DNA of 6,485 nucleotides, from the NCBI GenBank assembly GCA_025450955.1, contig JANWLJ010000239.1, forward strand, positions 1-6,485. Direction: 5' to 3'. The translations under genes and the position numbers were made by a program. This document shows positions 1 to 5,637 of the stretch, piece by piece; positions within the stretch are counted from its first letter, which is position 1; each line of letters opens with the position of its first letter. The stretch is from Polyangium sp. (in: bacteria). Lineage in GTDB: Bacteria > Myxococcota_A > Polyangia > Palsa-1104. Under the pieces are notes generated by a model, which worked only from the letters and a program-made list of their open reading frames with translations, was not told the origin of the DNA and searched no databases.

Positions 1-724
1 GCATCTGCTCGCCCTTGCCGGCGATCGCCTTCCAGTCCGAGAGCGGGCCGTACTCGATCACCGGCGCGAAGAAGAACTCGCGGCTCGAGCGAAACAGGAG
101 GGTGAAGGTCTCGTAGTCGGCGGTGACGTCGCCGAGACCGGCATCCTCGAGCCAGGCCTCGGCCTGCTCGAGCGGCGGAAAGCGGGTGAGATAGGCGTCG
201 AGGCGATCGATCGCGTCCTGGCGATCCTGCTTGATCAAGACCTCGCGGAAGATGTCGAAGAACTCGCGATAGGTGCCGGCGAGCGGGAGGGTGACGATCA
301 CCCGCCCGTCGGGCTTGGTGACGCGCGCCAGATCGCGGATCGCGTGCTCGGGATCGTCGAGCTCCTGCAGGACCGCGTTGCACAGGACCAGATCGTAGAC
401 GTCGTCGGTGAACGCGAGCTTGGGGGTCACGCTCTCGGAGCGGAAGAAGATGCGCTTGCCGGCGAGCGCGCCCGCCTTGGTGCGCGCCTCGTCGAGCATC
501 GGCGAGGACGAATCGATGGCGATGATCCGGCTCTGCTCGTCGAGCTTGCGCAAGATCTCGAGCGACGGATAGCCGGTGCCGCAGCCGACGTCGAGCACCA
601 TCGACTTCGGCGGCACCGCCAGATCGCGGAGCATCAGCTTGCCAAAGCGACGCGCCCACAAAGGCAGGATCTCCGCGTCGTAGAGCTTGGCGAGCTTGTC
701 GGCCTGGTGCGTCCGCTTGGTCAT
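1..724 (-). CDS. Class I SAM-dependent methyltransferase, 3' end cut by window
   Basis: The frame is open from an ATG at 724 to the window edge, giving the first 241 residues; the C-terminus is missing. Methyl transfer from S-adenosylmethionine is supported by the Rossmann-type motifs. Motif I is VLDVGCGTGYPS at residues 43-54, the acidic end of strand 2 is IIAIDSSSPMLDEA at 67-80 (D71), the strand-4 region is DLVLCNAVLQELDDP at 111-125, and LARVTKPDGRVIVTLP is at 132-147. The N-terminal helix before motif I and the overall style resemble UbiE/type-11 methyltransferases, but nothing visible gives the substrate (small molecule, lipid or quinone). The start lies 9 bases after the stop of the eutL-eutT fusion gene and has no clear Shine-Dalgarno sequence, so it is probably the next gene of the same operon. 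A role in ethanolamine metabolism is not shown. Confidence 0.88.
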   Translation of the reverse strand, partial: MTKRTHQADKLAKLYDAEILPLWARRFGKLMLRDLAVPPKSMVLDVGCGTGYPSLEILRKLDEQSRIIAIDSSSPMLDEARTKAGALAGKRIFFRSESVTPKLAFTDDVYDLVLCNAVLQELDDPEHAIRDLARVTKPDGRVIVTLPLAGTYREFFDIFREVLIKQDRQDAIDRLDAYLTRFPPLEQAEAWLEDAGLGDVTADYETFTLLFRSSREFFFAPVIEYGPLSDWKAIAGKGEQM

Positions 725-733
725 GGTGCGCCG

Positions 734-2122
734 CTAGGGCTGGCGAATCTTAGACGCTTCTTGGGGCGGCTTCCAGCCTTTCACCGGGCCCGTCGCCGGA
801 CTCTTTTGATCGCGCCCGCCGAATCGGCCCGCCAGGTATTTCACCGTCATCAAATAAAGCGCCGAAGAGAGACGGTTGAGCGCCAGCTCGAGATCCGGAC
901 GAGCCGCTTCCTCGACGGGGAATGCCAGATAGAGCGCCAGCTCCGCCTCGCGCGCGTAGGCCCGCGCGGTGTACAGGCGCGCCACCACCGGACCCTGCCG
1001 CACCGACGGGAACATGAACGGCACGCCGTAGAGCTCGTGGGTGTGGTGCGAGGCGAAGCGCAGCTCGCCGGGCGATAGGCCGCCGAGGGACCACTCGCCG
1101 AGCGGACGGCCGGTCACCTCGGCGCCGACCACTCTGCGGACAAGCTCGAGCGCTTCGCCGAGCTCGCCGACCAGACCGCGCGCTCCGTCAGCATCGGCGG
1201 CGCACTGCGCGTCGAGCAGCAAGCCTTGCAAGGTGTCGAGCTTGCCGCGAAGCGCGAGACGCGGATGGCTCTTCGGCACCAGCGACTCGTCGTCGACGAG
1301 GTGAGTGAGGTGCTCGGGCTTTTCGTTCAAGCGCTCGCCGGTCGCCAGTACCCGATAGCGCCCCGCGCCCGCGCCTCCCGCCGGACGTGCGCCGAGCGCC
1401 TCGCCCGCCGCCCGCGCCGCGCGTCCGGCATCGGTGGGCGCGCGCGCGACGTCGACCCCCGCGGCCGCGAACGCCCGCGCCGCCGCTTCGCAGTCGGGCA
1501 GCTCGCCGGTGAGATAACCGCCGCTGAAGTTGGTCTCCGACGGCGGACCGAACCATTTGGCGAGCGTGACCGGCGCGCTCTTGAGCGCGGCGTCGAGCCC
1601 GATCATCGACTCGAGCGGCGGCGCGATCAGGTACGCCATTGGCGCACCGACGGGAATGCCGGCCTCGCGCGACAGATAGCTGCCGGTCGAGCGCACCACG
1701 TGGGGAAAGAAGACGAGCTTTTTGCGATCGTCGGCGGCGTAGAACCAGGCCTTGCGCTCGAGCGCGCCCAGGCAGGCGTCGAGCGCGGCGCGGATCTCGT
1801 CGGGATCCCGCGCGGCGTAGACCCCGATCGCCTCGCCCGACAGCGGCCCCGACGGATAGGACGAGCCGGCGTAGAACGAGCGCGCGTAGACCACCTCGAC
1901 CGGCGCCGCCTTGGTGCCCTCGTCGAGCGCGACGTAGAGCGCGTCGTCGGAGGTGCAGGTGATGAGCCCGACCGCGCGCAGCCCGTCCGGAAGATTCCAC
2001 TTGGCGGCGAGCTGCTCGTCGGCGCGCGGAATGGTGCGGACCGCGAGCGCGCGCGGCACGATCGGCTCGAGATCGACGAGCCCGAGCCCGCGCGAAGGCG
2101 GGCTAGTTGGCCGCGCCGACAT
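734..2122 (-). CDS. EutL-EutT fusion: microcompartment shell protein joined to cobalamin adenosyltransferase
   Basis: This is a 462-residue protein. Residues 15-228 match EutL, the tandem-BMC shell protein that forms pseudohexameric trimers on ethanolamine microcompartments. Visible EutL hallmarks are SDDALYVALDEGTKAA (58-73), VEVVYARSFYAG (75-86), STGSYLS (145-151), MAYLIAPPLE (162-171) and PPSETNFSGGYLTG (193-206). After an Ala/Gly/Arg-rich linker (about 229-255), residues 256-436 match EutT, which adenosylates cob(I)alamin. EutT hallmarks are KPEHLTHL (268-275), PKSHPRLALRGKLD (283-296), RAYAREAE (387-394) and RPDLELALNRLSSALYLM (408-425). A Pro/Lys-rich tail follows. The HX11CCX2C metal motif of enteric EutT is absent. 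EutL is normally about 220 residues and EutT about 270, as separate proteins. The ATG at 2122 was chosen because it starts just before the EutL homology; the frame is open further upstream, but that part is only a shadow of the preceding gene. The start overlaps that gene by 20 bases and no Shine-Dalgarno sequence is seen, suggesting translational coupling. Confidence 0.92.
   Translation of the reverse strand: MSARPTSPPSRGLGLVDLEPIVPRALAVRTIPRADEQLAAKWNLPDGLRAVGLITCTSDDALYVALDEGTKAAPVEVVYARSFYAGSSYPSGPLSGEAIGVYAARDPDEIRAALDACLGALERKAWFYAADDRKKLVFFPHVVRSTGSYLSREAGIPVGAPMAYLIAPPLESMIGLDAALKSAPVTLAKWFGPPSETNFSGGYLTGELPDCEAAARAFAAAGVDVARAPTDAGRAARAAGEALGARPAGGAGAGRYRVLATGERLNEKPEHLTHLVDDESLVPKSHPRLALRGKLDTLQGLLLDAQCAADADGARGLVGELGEALELVRRVVGAEVTGRPLGEWSLGGLSPGELRFASHHTHELYGVPFMFPSVRQGPVVARLYTARAYAREAELALYLAFPVEEAARPDLELALNRLSSALYLMTVKYLAGRFGGRDQKSPATGPVKGWKPPQEASKIRQP
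1358..1438 (-). other. Junction between EutL and EutT domains
   Basis: This stretch encodes residues about 229-255 of the fusion protein. It is dominated by Ala, Gly and Arg with no recognisable fold and looks like a flexible linker. The reading frame crosses it without a stop. I found no ATG or GTG in frame just ahead of the EutT homology that would suggest a separate eutT start. The exact limits are estimates from comparing remembered EutL and EutT sequences. Confidence 0.65.
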
Positions 2123-2387
2123 CGCCGTCTGAAAAGCGGGCGGCCGCGAGCTGGCGCCTCGCGTCCCAGCCCGCCGGCGCGTGCTCGTTCTGCGACCACC
2201 AGGCGGCGCCCTCGGCGATCCACTCGCGGCGCAGCTCGGCGTGGGTCTTCTCGACGTCGTCGGCGCCGAAGTGAACGCCGCAGCAGGGACAGATCGAATA
2301 GGTCGGCGAGCCGGTCGGATCGAGGTGCGGCTCGATGAGCTCGGCAAAGCCGCACACCGGACACATATAATGAGGCGCGTCGCTCAT
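2103..2387 (-). CDS. Small double-CxxC (CPCC-type) zinc-ribbon-like protein
   Basis: This 94-residue protein has two Cys pairs, CPVCGF at 9-14 and ICPCCGVHFGADD at 32-44, spaced as in a four-Cys zinc ribbon (C9, C12, C33, C36, with C35 extra). A Trp-rich half follows: LRREWIAEGAAWWS at 52-65 and PAGWD at 71-75. The pattern resembles a widespread family of small uncharacterised bacterial proteins that begin with a CPxCG pair and contain an ICPCCG segment; I know no established function for them. Zinc binding is inferred from the Cys spacing. Its ATG overlaps the eutC stop in an ATGA arrangement, and its end overlaps the start of the eutL-eutT gene by 20 bases, so it appears to be translated as part of the eut operon. 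It has no signal peptide or membrane segment and is presumably cytoplasmic. Confidence 0.85.
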   Translation of the reverse strand: MSDAPHYMCPVCGFAELIEPHLDPTGSPTYSICPCCGVHFGADDVEKTHAELRREWIAEGAAWWSQNEHAPAGWDARRQLAAARFSDGDVGAAN

Positions 2388-3229
2388 CCGAGCACCACGC
2401 CCGATTTGCGATCGCGCAAGATGCGCGCGCACGCCTCGGCCACCACCTGCGCCGCCTTGACCGGCTCGAGGCCGCGCGGGTTGATGTTCGAGACCACCTC
2501 GCGATCCGCGTCGGTCGCGCCCGAGGCGGGACGGTAGATGTAGTAGGCGCTGAGCGAATCGGAAAAACCGAGCCCGGGCCGCTCGCCGCAGACGAACAGG
2601 CAGGCCTCGGCGTCGAGCAGGCGCGCGATCTCGTCCATCACCTTGACCCGCGAGTGGCGCACGAACAGCGGGGTGCCGATCTTGATCCCGCGCTGCCCGA
2701 GCTCGCGCAAGAGCGCGCCGTGAAACGCTTCCAGGTGCGCGTTGAGCGCGGCGGCCGACAGCCCGTCGCCGTAGCAGACCTGAAGCTGCGGCGCGCGCGC
2801 GCACTTTTGCTGGACGACTTCGCGCGCCTCGTCGGAGAGCGCTCGCCCGGCGTCGGGGCGCTCGAGAAAAACCCGCTTGTCGGCGGCGCGGGTGGCGATC
2901 TCGAGGAGGCCGAGCTTCTCGACCAGCTTGGGGTCGACCTCGGACAGGACCGCGTCCTTGGCCGCGGCGTGATCGGCGCGAAAGCGAAGCAGCGTGCTGG
3001 TGCGATAGCGGCTGCCGGCGCGGCCGACCCCGATGCGCGCCGGCGTCGAGGCGTAGAGCGCCTTCATCGCCTCGGCGTCGAACGGCGCGACCAGATGCGC
3101 GCCGCGATCGGGCGCGAGCAGCGCGGCTTCGTGCGGCTGAGCTTTTGGGCTCGCTCCCGGCGTCCCCAGCTCGGCGAGCGCCCCGCGCACCAGCTCCACC
3201 ACCCGCTGCCGATCGATGAGAGCCGCCAT
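2384..3229 (-). CDS. eutC: Ethanolamine ammonia-lyase small subunit
   Basis: EutC, with EutB, forms the adenosylcobalamin-dependent lyase that turns ethanolamine into acetaldehyde and ammonia, normally inside a bacterial microcompartment. The 281-residue product is close to the usual length (E. coli EutC is about 295). Family signatures are PARIGVGRAGSRYRT (63-77), LLRFRADHAAAKDAV (80-94), DKRVFLERPDAGRAL (117-131), YGDGLSAAA (153-161), CGERPGLGFSDSLSAYYIYR (214-233) and DADREVVSNI (240-249). Residues 1-21 form a predicted amphipathic helix, followed by a Pro/Ala-rich linker to about residue 45, like the encapsulation signal known for EutC. The ATG at 3229 fits the family N-terminus. An in-frame GTG at 3247 would add six residues; neither has a good Shine-Dalgarno sequence. 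The upstream lipoprotein gene ends 40 bases before the ATG. The stop overlaps the next start (ATGA). eutB, normally adjacent, is not in this window. Confidence 0.95.
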   Translation of the reverse strand: MAALIDRQRVVELVRGALAELGTPGASPKAQPHEAALLAPDRGAHLVAPFDAEAMKALYASTPARIGVGRAGSRYRTSTLLRFRADHAAAKDAVLSEVDPKLVEKLGLLEIATRAADKRVFLERPDAGRALSDEAREVVQQKCARAPQLQVCYGDGLSAAALNAHLEAFHGALLRELGQRGIKIGTPLFVRHSRVKVMDEIARLLDAEACLFVCGERPGLGFSDSLSAYYIYRPASGATDADREVVSNINPRGLEPVKAAQVVAEACARILRDRKSGVVLG

Positions 3230-3269
3230 CTGAGCCCGATCTACCACTTTCGTAAGGAGGGGGAAAGCG

Positions 3270-4784
3270 TCAGGGCCGCGTCGCCCGCTTGATTCCGTTT
3301 GGCAGGCAGCGATCCATCGTGGTCACCGCTCGGCGAAACGCCGAGTAGTAGAGGGTGACGCCGCTTGCCGCGTCGACTCCGTCGGTGGGCAAGACCGAGC
3401 TGACCAGGTAGGCGTGGTCGGCCGAGCCGGCGGGGATCGAGATGACCGGGTTGTGGATCGACTTGGTCCAGAAGAATCCGTCGCTCGAGGTGGCGTAGCC
3501 GATCTCCACCTGCGAGCTGTTTTCGCAAAACGCGTGGAACACATCTTCGGCGTCGTTCGGCGTGCAGGTGAGGTTCACGCACGAATAGTTGGCCGGACAG
3601 GTGGACTGCCCGGTGCCGAGGCAGAGGATGACGCTCAGCTTGCGCGCGAACGAGTACCACATCTTGTAGATCGAGCCGTCGAGCAGCACCCGCGGCGAGA
3701 GCAGCACCACCTCGCCGGTCAGATCGCCCGAGAGGATCGGCGCCGGCTCCGGCGTCCAGCTCTTGCCGTCGCTCGACGAGGCGCGCCCGACCGAAACCGA
3801 GCCGCTCCCGTCGCTGTTGTTGGTCAGCGCGGAGAAGAACATCAGCCACGGGGGAGCTCCGCCGTCGGGGATCGGCGCCAGCACGTCGGGCATGACCTGC
3901 GGAAAGGTCACCTCGCCGCCGCTCGTCCCCTTGCAGTAGCTGCATTGATTGGGCGTGAGCCCGAACATGTTGCCGCTGAGCGGCGTGAAGGTCTTGCCGT
4001 CGGTCGACGAGGCGAGCGCGACCTGGCTACCGACCGCGAAGGCCATCAGCGTTCCCGACGAGGTCTGGTACACCGACGGAGAAAAGATGAGCTGGCCGGG
4101 CGCGCCCTGGAGAAGCGGCGCCGCGGTCGGGGTGAAGGTCCGCCCGTCGGCGGAGGTGGCCATCCCGATGCCGAAGGCGGGGCCGGCCTGACCGACGAAG
4201 TACATCTGATAGTCGTTGCCGACCTTGGTGACCGCGGCCTCGGCGGCGAGATTGGTGGCCCAGCCGAACGGCGCGTTGATCTCGGTCGGATCGAGCGCGA
4301 AGGTGGGCGCCTGCACGTTGATCCCCGGGCTCTTGCCGAGATTGCCGTTGAAGCTCGCGCTCACGATCGCCACCGCCGGCGAGAGGGTCTCGCGATTGAG
4401 CTGCACCATCACCGTCGCGGTGCCGCCCTTGAGCGTCGCGGTCGGCGGCTTGACGTCGCCCCAGCTCGAGCTGAGCTGCACCGTGCCGCCGAAGCCGCTC
4501 GCCGGCGCGCCGTTTTTATCGAGCGCCGAAATGGTGATCGGAAACGATTGGTGCTCGAGCACCGTCAGCTTCTGCGCGCCGCTCGGGTTGTCGGAGATGG
4601 TGAAGCGGCAGGCCGCTTGCGAGTCCTGGTTCACGCACAGCCCGCAGGTGCAGTGCTGGCCGGTCGGGCAGCCGTGGTCGTCGGGCGAGCACAGATAGGC
4701 GCCGCCCGGCGGATGCGGATCGTAGCAGCCGGAGAACATCAACGAGACCGAGAGCGCGAAGGTCGCGATCGCCGCACGCCGCAT
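3270..4784 (-). CDS. Cys-rich lipoprotein with Ig-like domain and GH43-like propeller repeats
   Basis: This 504-residue protein starts with a short basic/hydrophobic signal ending in FSGC; Cys20 is the likely lipidation site, although Phe at -3 is not the commonest lipobox residue. A Cys-rich module (C32, C39, C45, C47, C50, C59) follows. Residues about 70-160 have the alternating beta pattern of a bacterial Ig-like domain. From about 180 to the end, four copies of an A-x-S-x-DG-x-x-aromatic-T motif (near 209-217, 258-266, 335-343 and 431-439) resemble the blade repeats of five-bladed beta-propellers in glycoside hydrolase families such as GH43, GH32 or GH130. I cannot identify a catalytic triad, so enzyme activity is not claimed. 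A second Cys cluster (C388, C396, C402, C407) interrupts the propeller. The start overlaps the TPR gene stop by one base (TGATG) and has a Shine-Dalgarno sequence. The likely location is the outer membrane or cell surface. Confidence 0.85.
   Translation of the reverse strand: MRRAAIATFALSVSLMFSGCYDPHPPGGAYLCSPDDHGCPTGQHCTCGLCVNQDSQAACRFTISDNPSGAQKLTVLEHQSFPITISALDKNGAPASGFGGTVQLSSSWGDVKPPTATLKGGTATVMVQLNRETLSPAVAIVSASFNGNLGKSPGINVQAPTFALDPTEINAPFGWATNLAAEAAVTKVGNDYQMYFVGQAGPAFGIGMATSADGRTFTPTAAPLLQGAPGQLIFSPSVYQTSSGTLMAFAVGSQVALASSTDGKTFTPLSGNMFGLTPNQCSYCKGTSGGEVTFPQVMPDVLAPIPDGGAPPWLMFFSALTNNSDGSGSVSVGRASSSDGKSWTPEPAPILSGDLTGEVVLLSPRVLLDGSIYKMWYSFARKLSVILCLGTGQSTCPANYSCVNLTCTPNDAEDVFHAFCENSSQVEIGYATSSDGFFWTKSIHNPVISIPAGSADHAYLVSSVLPTDGVDAASGVTLYYSAFRRAVTTMDRCLPNGIKRATRP
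3441..4172 (-). repeat. Four propeller-blade repeats within the lipoprotein
   Basis: These are protein-level repeats. GIGMATSADGRTFTP (about residues 205-219), VALASSTDGKTFTP (255-268), SVGRASSSDGKSWTP (331-344) and EIGYATSSDGFFWTK (427-441) share a small residue, Ala, Ser, DG, aromatic and Thr at fixed spacing. Most are followed about seven residues later by a Pro-hydrophobic pair or similar turn. Spacings between copies (about 50, 76 and 96 residues) are unequal, and the longer gaps hold extra loops including a CSYC pair and the second Cys cluster. The pattern suggests repeated blades of one domain, not recent DNA duplication. Confidence 0.65.
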
Positions 4785-5569
4785 CAGAAGCTCCCCGCCG
4801 CATACAGCCCGCCGCCGGTCGGCCCGAAGCTCGGCGCGAGCGTGAGCTTGGGCGCCTCGCGATCGACCTTGCGCGCGACCAGCCACAAGGCCACCGCGCC
4901 CGCGCACGCGACGCCGCCGATGGCGAACGAGACCGCGGAAATAATCGGATAGGTCTTGCCCGAGTCCTGCACCGAGCGGACGGTGTCGAACGAAGTCGGG
5001 TTGGTCACGCTGCCGCCCTTGGTGACGGTGTCGGCGGCCTGTTTGGCGAAGACCGCGTAGGCGATGCCGACGCCGAGCCCGCCGAGCCCGAGCACGCCGA
5101 GCCCGTAGGCGGCCCAGCGCGCCGCGCGACCGGGCGGGGCCGGCCGCTCGCGATAGACGACCAGCGTCTTGAACACCACCTTCGCCGGCGCGGCGGAGGG
5201 CGCCAGCTTTTTGCCCGCGGCTTCGGCGCTCGCGCGCGCGCGCAGGTTGTCGATCCGCTGGCGCACCATGTTGCGATCGGGCGCGTCGGGTTTTCCCGCC
5301 AGATATTTCTCGTAGGCCTGCGCGGCGTCGGTGAGCTTGTCGAGCCGCTCGTAGCACTGCGCCAGGTTGTATTGCAGATCGGGCAGCGGCTTGAGCTCGT
5401 AGGCCGCGCGCATCTCGTGCGCGGCGTCCTCGTAACGGCCGGCGTCGTAGTAGGCGATCGCGGCCCGCACGTGAATGCGCGCGCGCTCGACGTTCGCATC
5501 TTCGGCGCGGGCGGCCTTCCCCGCGCCGAGGCCGACCAGCACCAGCAGACAAGCGAGGATTCGTTTCAT
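4784..5569 (-). CDS. TPR-containing protein with signal peptide and two membrane helices
   Basis: This 261-residue protein has a signal peptide at about 1-22 (basic start, Leu/Val/Gly core, ARA cleavage region). Helical repeats at about 29-110 include AIAYYDAGRYEDAAHEMRAA (37-56) and LQYNLAQCYERLDKLTDAAQ (65-84), which fit two tetratricopeptide repeats plus a partial third. These usually bind other proteins. An Ala/Lys-rich link leads to two hydrophobic segments (about 152-175 and 207-232) separated by a polar loop. The C-terminus is Gly-rich (FGPTGGG at 248-254). This layout is familiar to me from Myxococcota, where such proteins are usually unassigned. The N-terminal TPR part is predicted to be periplasmic. 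The ATG has a good Shine-Dalgarno sequence and follows the previous stop by 68 bases. The stop overlaps the next gene start by one base, so the two are probably made together. Confidence 0.85.
   Translation of the reverse strand: MKRILACLLVLVGLGAGKAARAEDANVERARIHVRAAIAYYDAGRYEDAAHEMRAAYELKPLPDLQYNLAQCYERLDKLTDAAQAYEKYLAGKPDAPDRNMVRQRIDNLRARASAEAAGKKLAPSAAPAKVVFKTLVVYRERPAPPGRAARWAAYGLGVLGLGGLGVGIAYAVFAKQAADTVTKGGSVTNPTSFDTVRSVQDSGKTYPIISAVSFAIGGVACAGAVALWLVARKVDREAPKLTLAPSFGPTGGGLYAAGSF
4791..4796 (-). promoter_or_regulatory. Ribosome binding site for the Cys-rich lipoprotein gene
   Basis: GGGGAG on the minus strand lies six bases before the ATG at 4784, inside the end of the TPR gene. It supports this start over the longer open frame that runs upstream to 5552, which would overlap the TPR gene completely. 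Confidence 0.6.
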
Positions 5570-5577
5570 AAGCTCGG

Positions 5578-5584
5578 CCCCTCT
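5578..5584 (-). promoter_or_regulatory. Ribosome binding site for the TPR protein gene
   Basis: AGAGGGG on the minus strand ends eight bases before the ATG at 5569, a normal distance. With the signal peptide that begins at this ATG, it fixes the start well. Confidence 0.65.
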
Positions 5585-5637
5585 AAGGTTCGAACGCTCG
5601 CCCCTTTTTCAGCGTAGCTCCAAATCGAGGCGGAGCG

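Noticed and set aside
1226..2338. Long plus-strand open frame opposite the eutL-eutT gene
   Set aside because: The translation is rich in Arg/Ala/Pro with no recognisable domain, while the opposite strand has clear EutL and EutT homology. It is a shadow typical of high-GC DNA.
2123..2347. N-terminal extension of the EutL-EutT frame up to an ATG at 2347
   Set aside because: The 75 extra residues are Arg/Ser/Pro-rich, out of frame over the CPCC gene, and lie before the EutL homology. The ATG at 2122 fits the family.
3253..3260. TAAGGAGG on the plus strand as a ribosome binding site
   Set aside because: No plus-strand ATG or GTG with a credible gene follows at a suitable distance.
3230..3290. 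Cobalamin riboswitch or other leader controlling the eut genes
   Set aside because: Only 40 bases separate eutC from the previous gene, and I see no B12-box-like sequence, so there is no room or evidence for a riboswitch here.
3414..4952. 512-codon plus-strand open frame opposite the lipoprotein and TPR genes
   Set aside because: The composition is dominated by Arg, Gly and Ala with no signal or motif, and the minus strand encodes well-formed proteins with signal peptides.
4785..5552. Upstream extension of the Cys-rich lipoprotein frame
   Set aside because: It overlaps the TPR gene in another frame with shadow-like composition. The signal peptide and ribosome binding site place the start at 4784.
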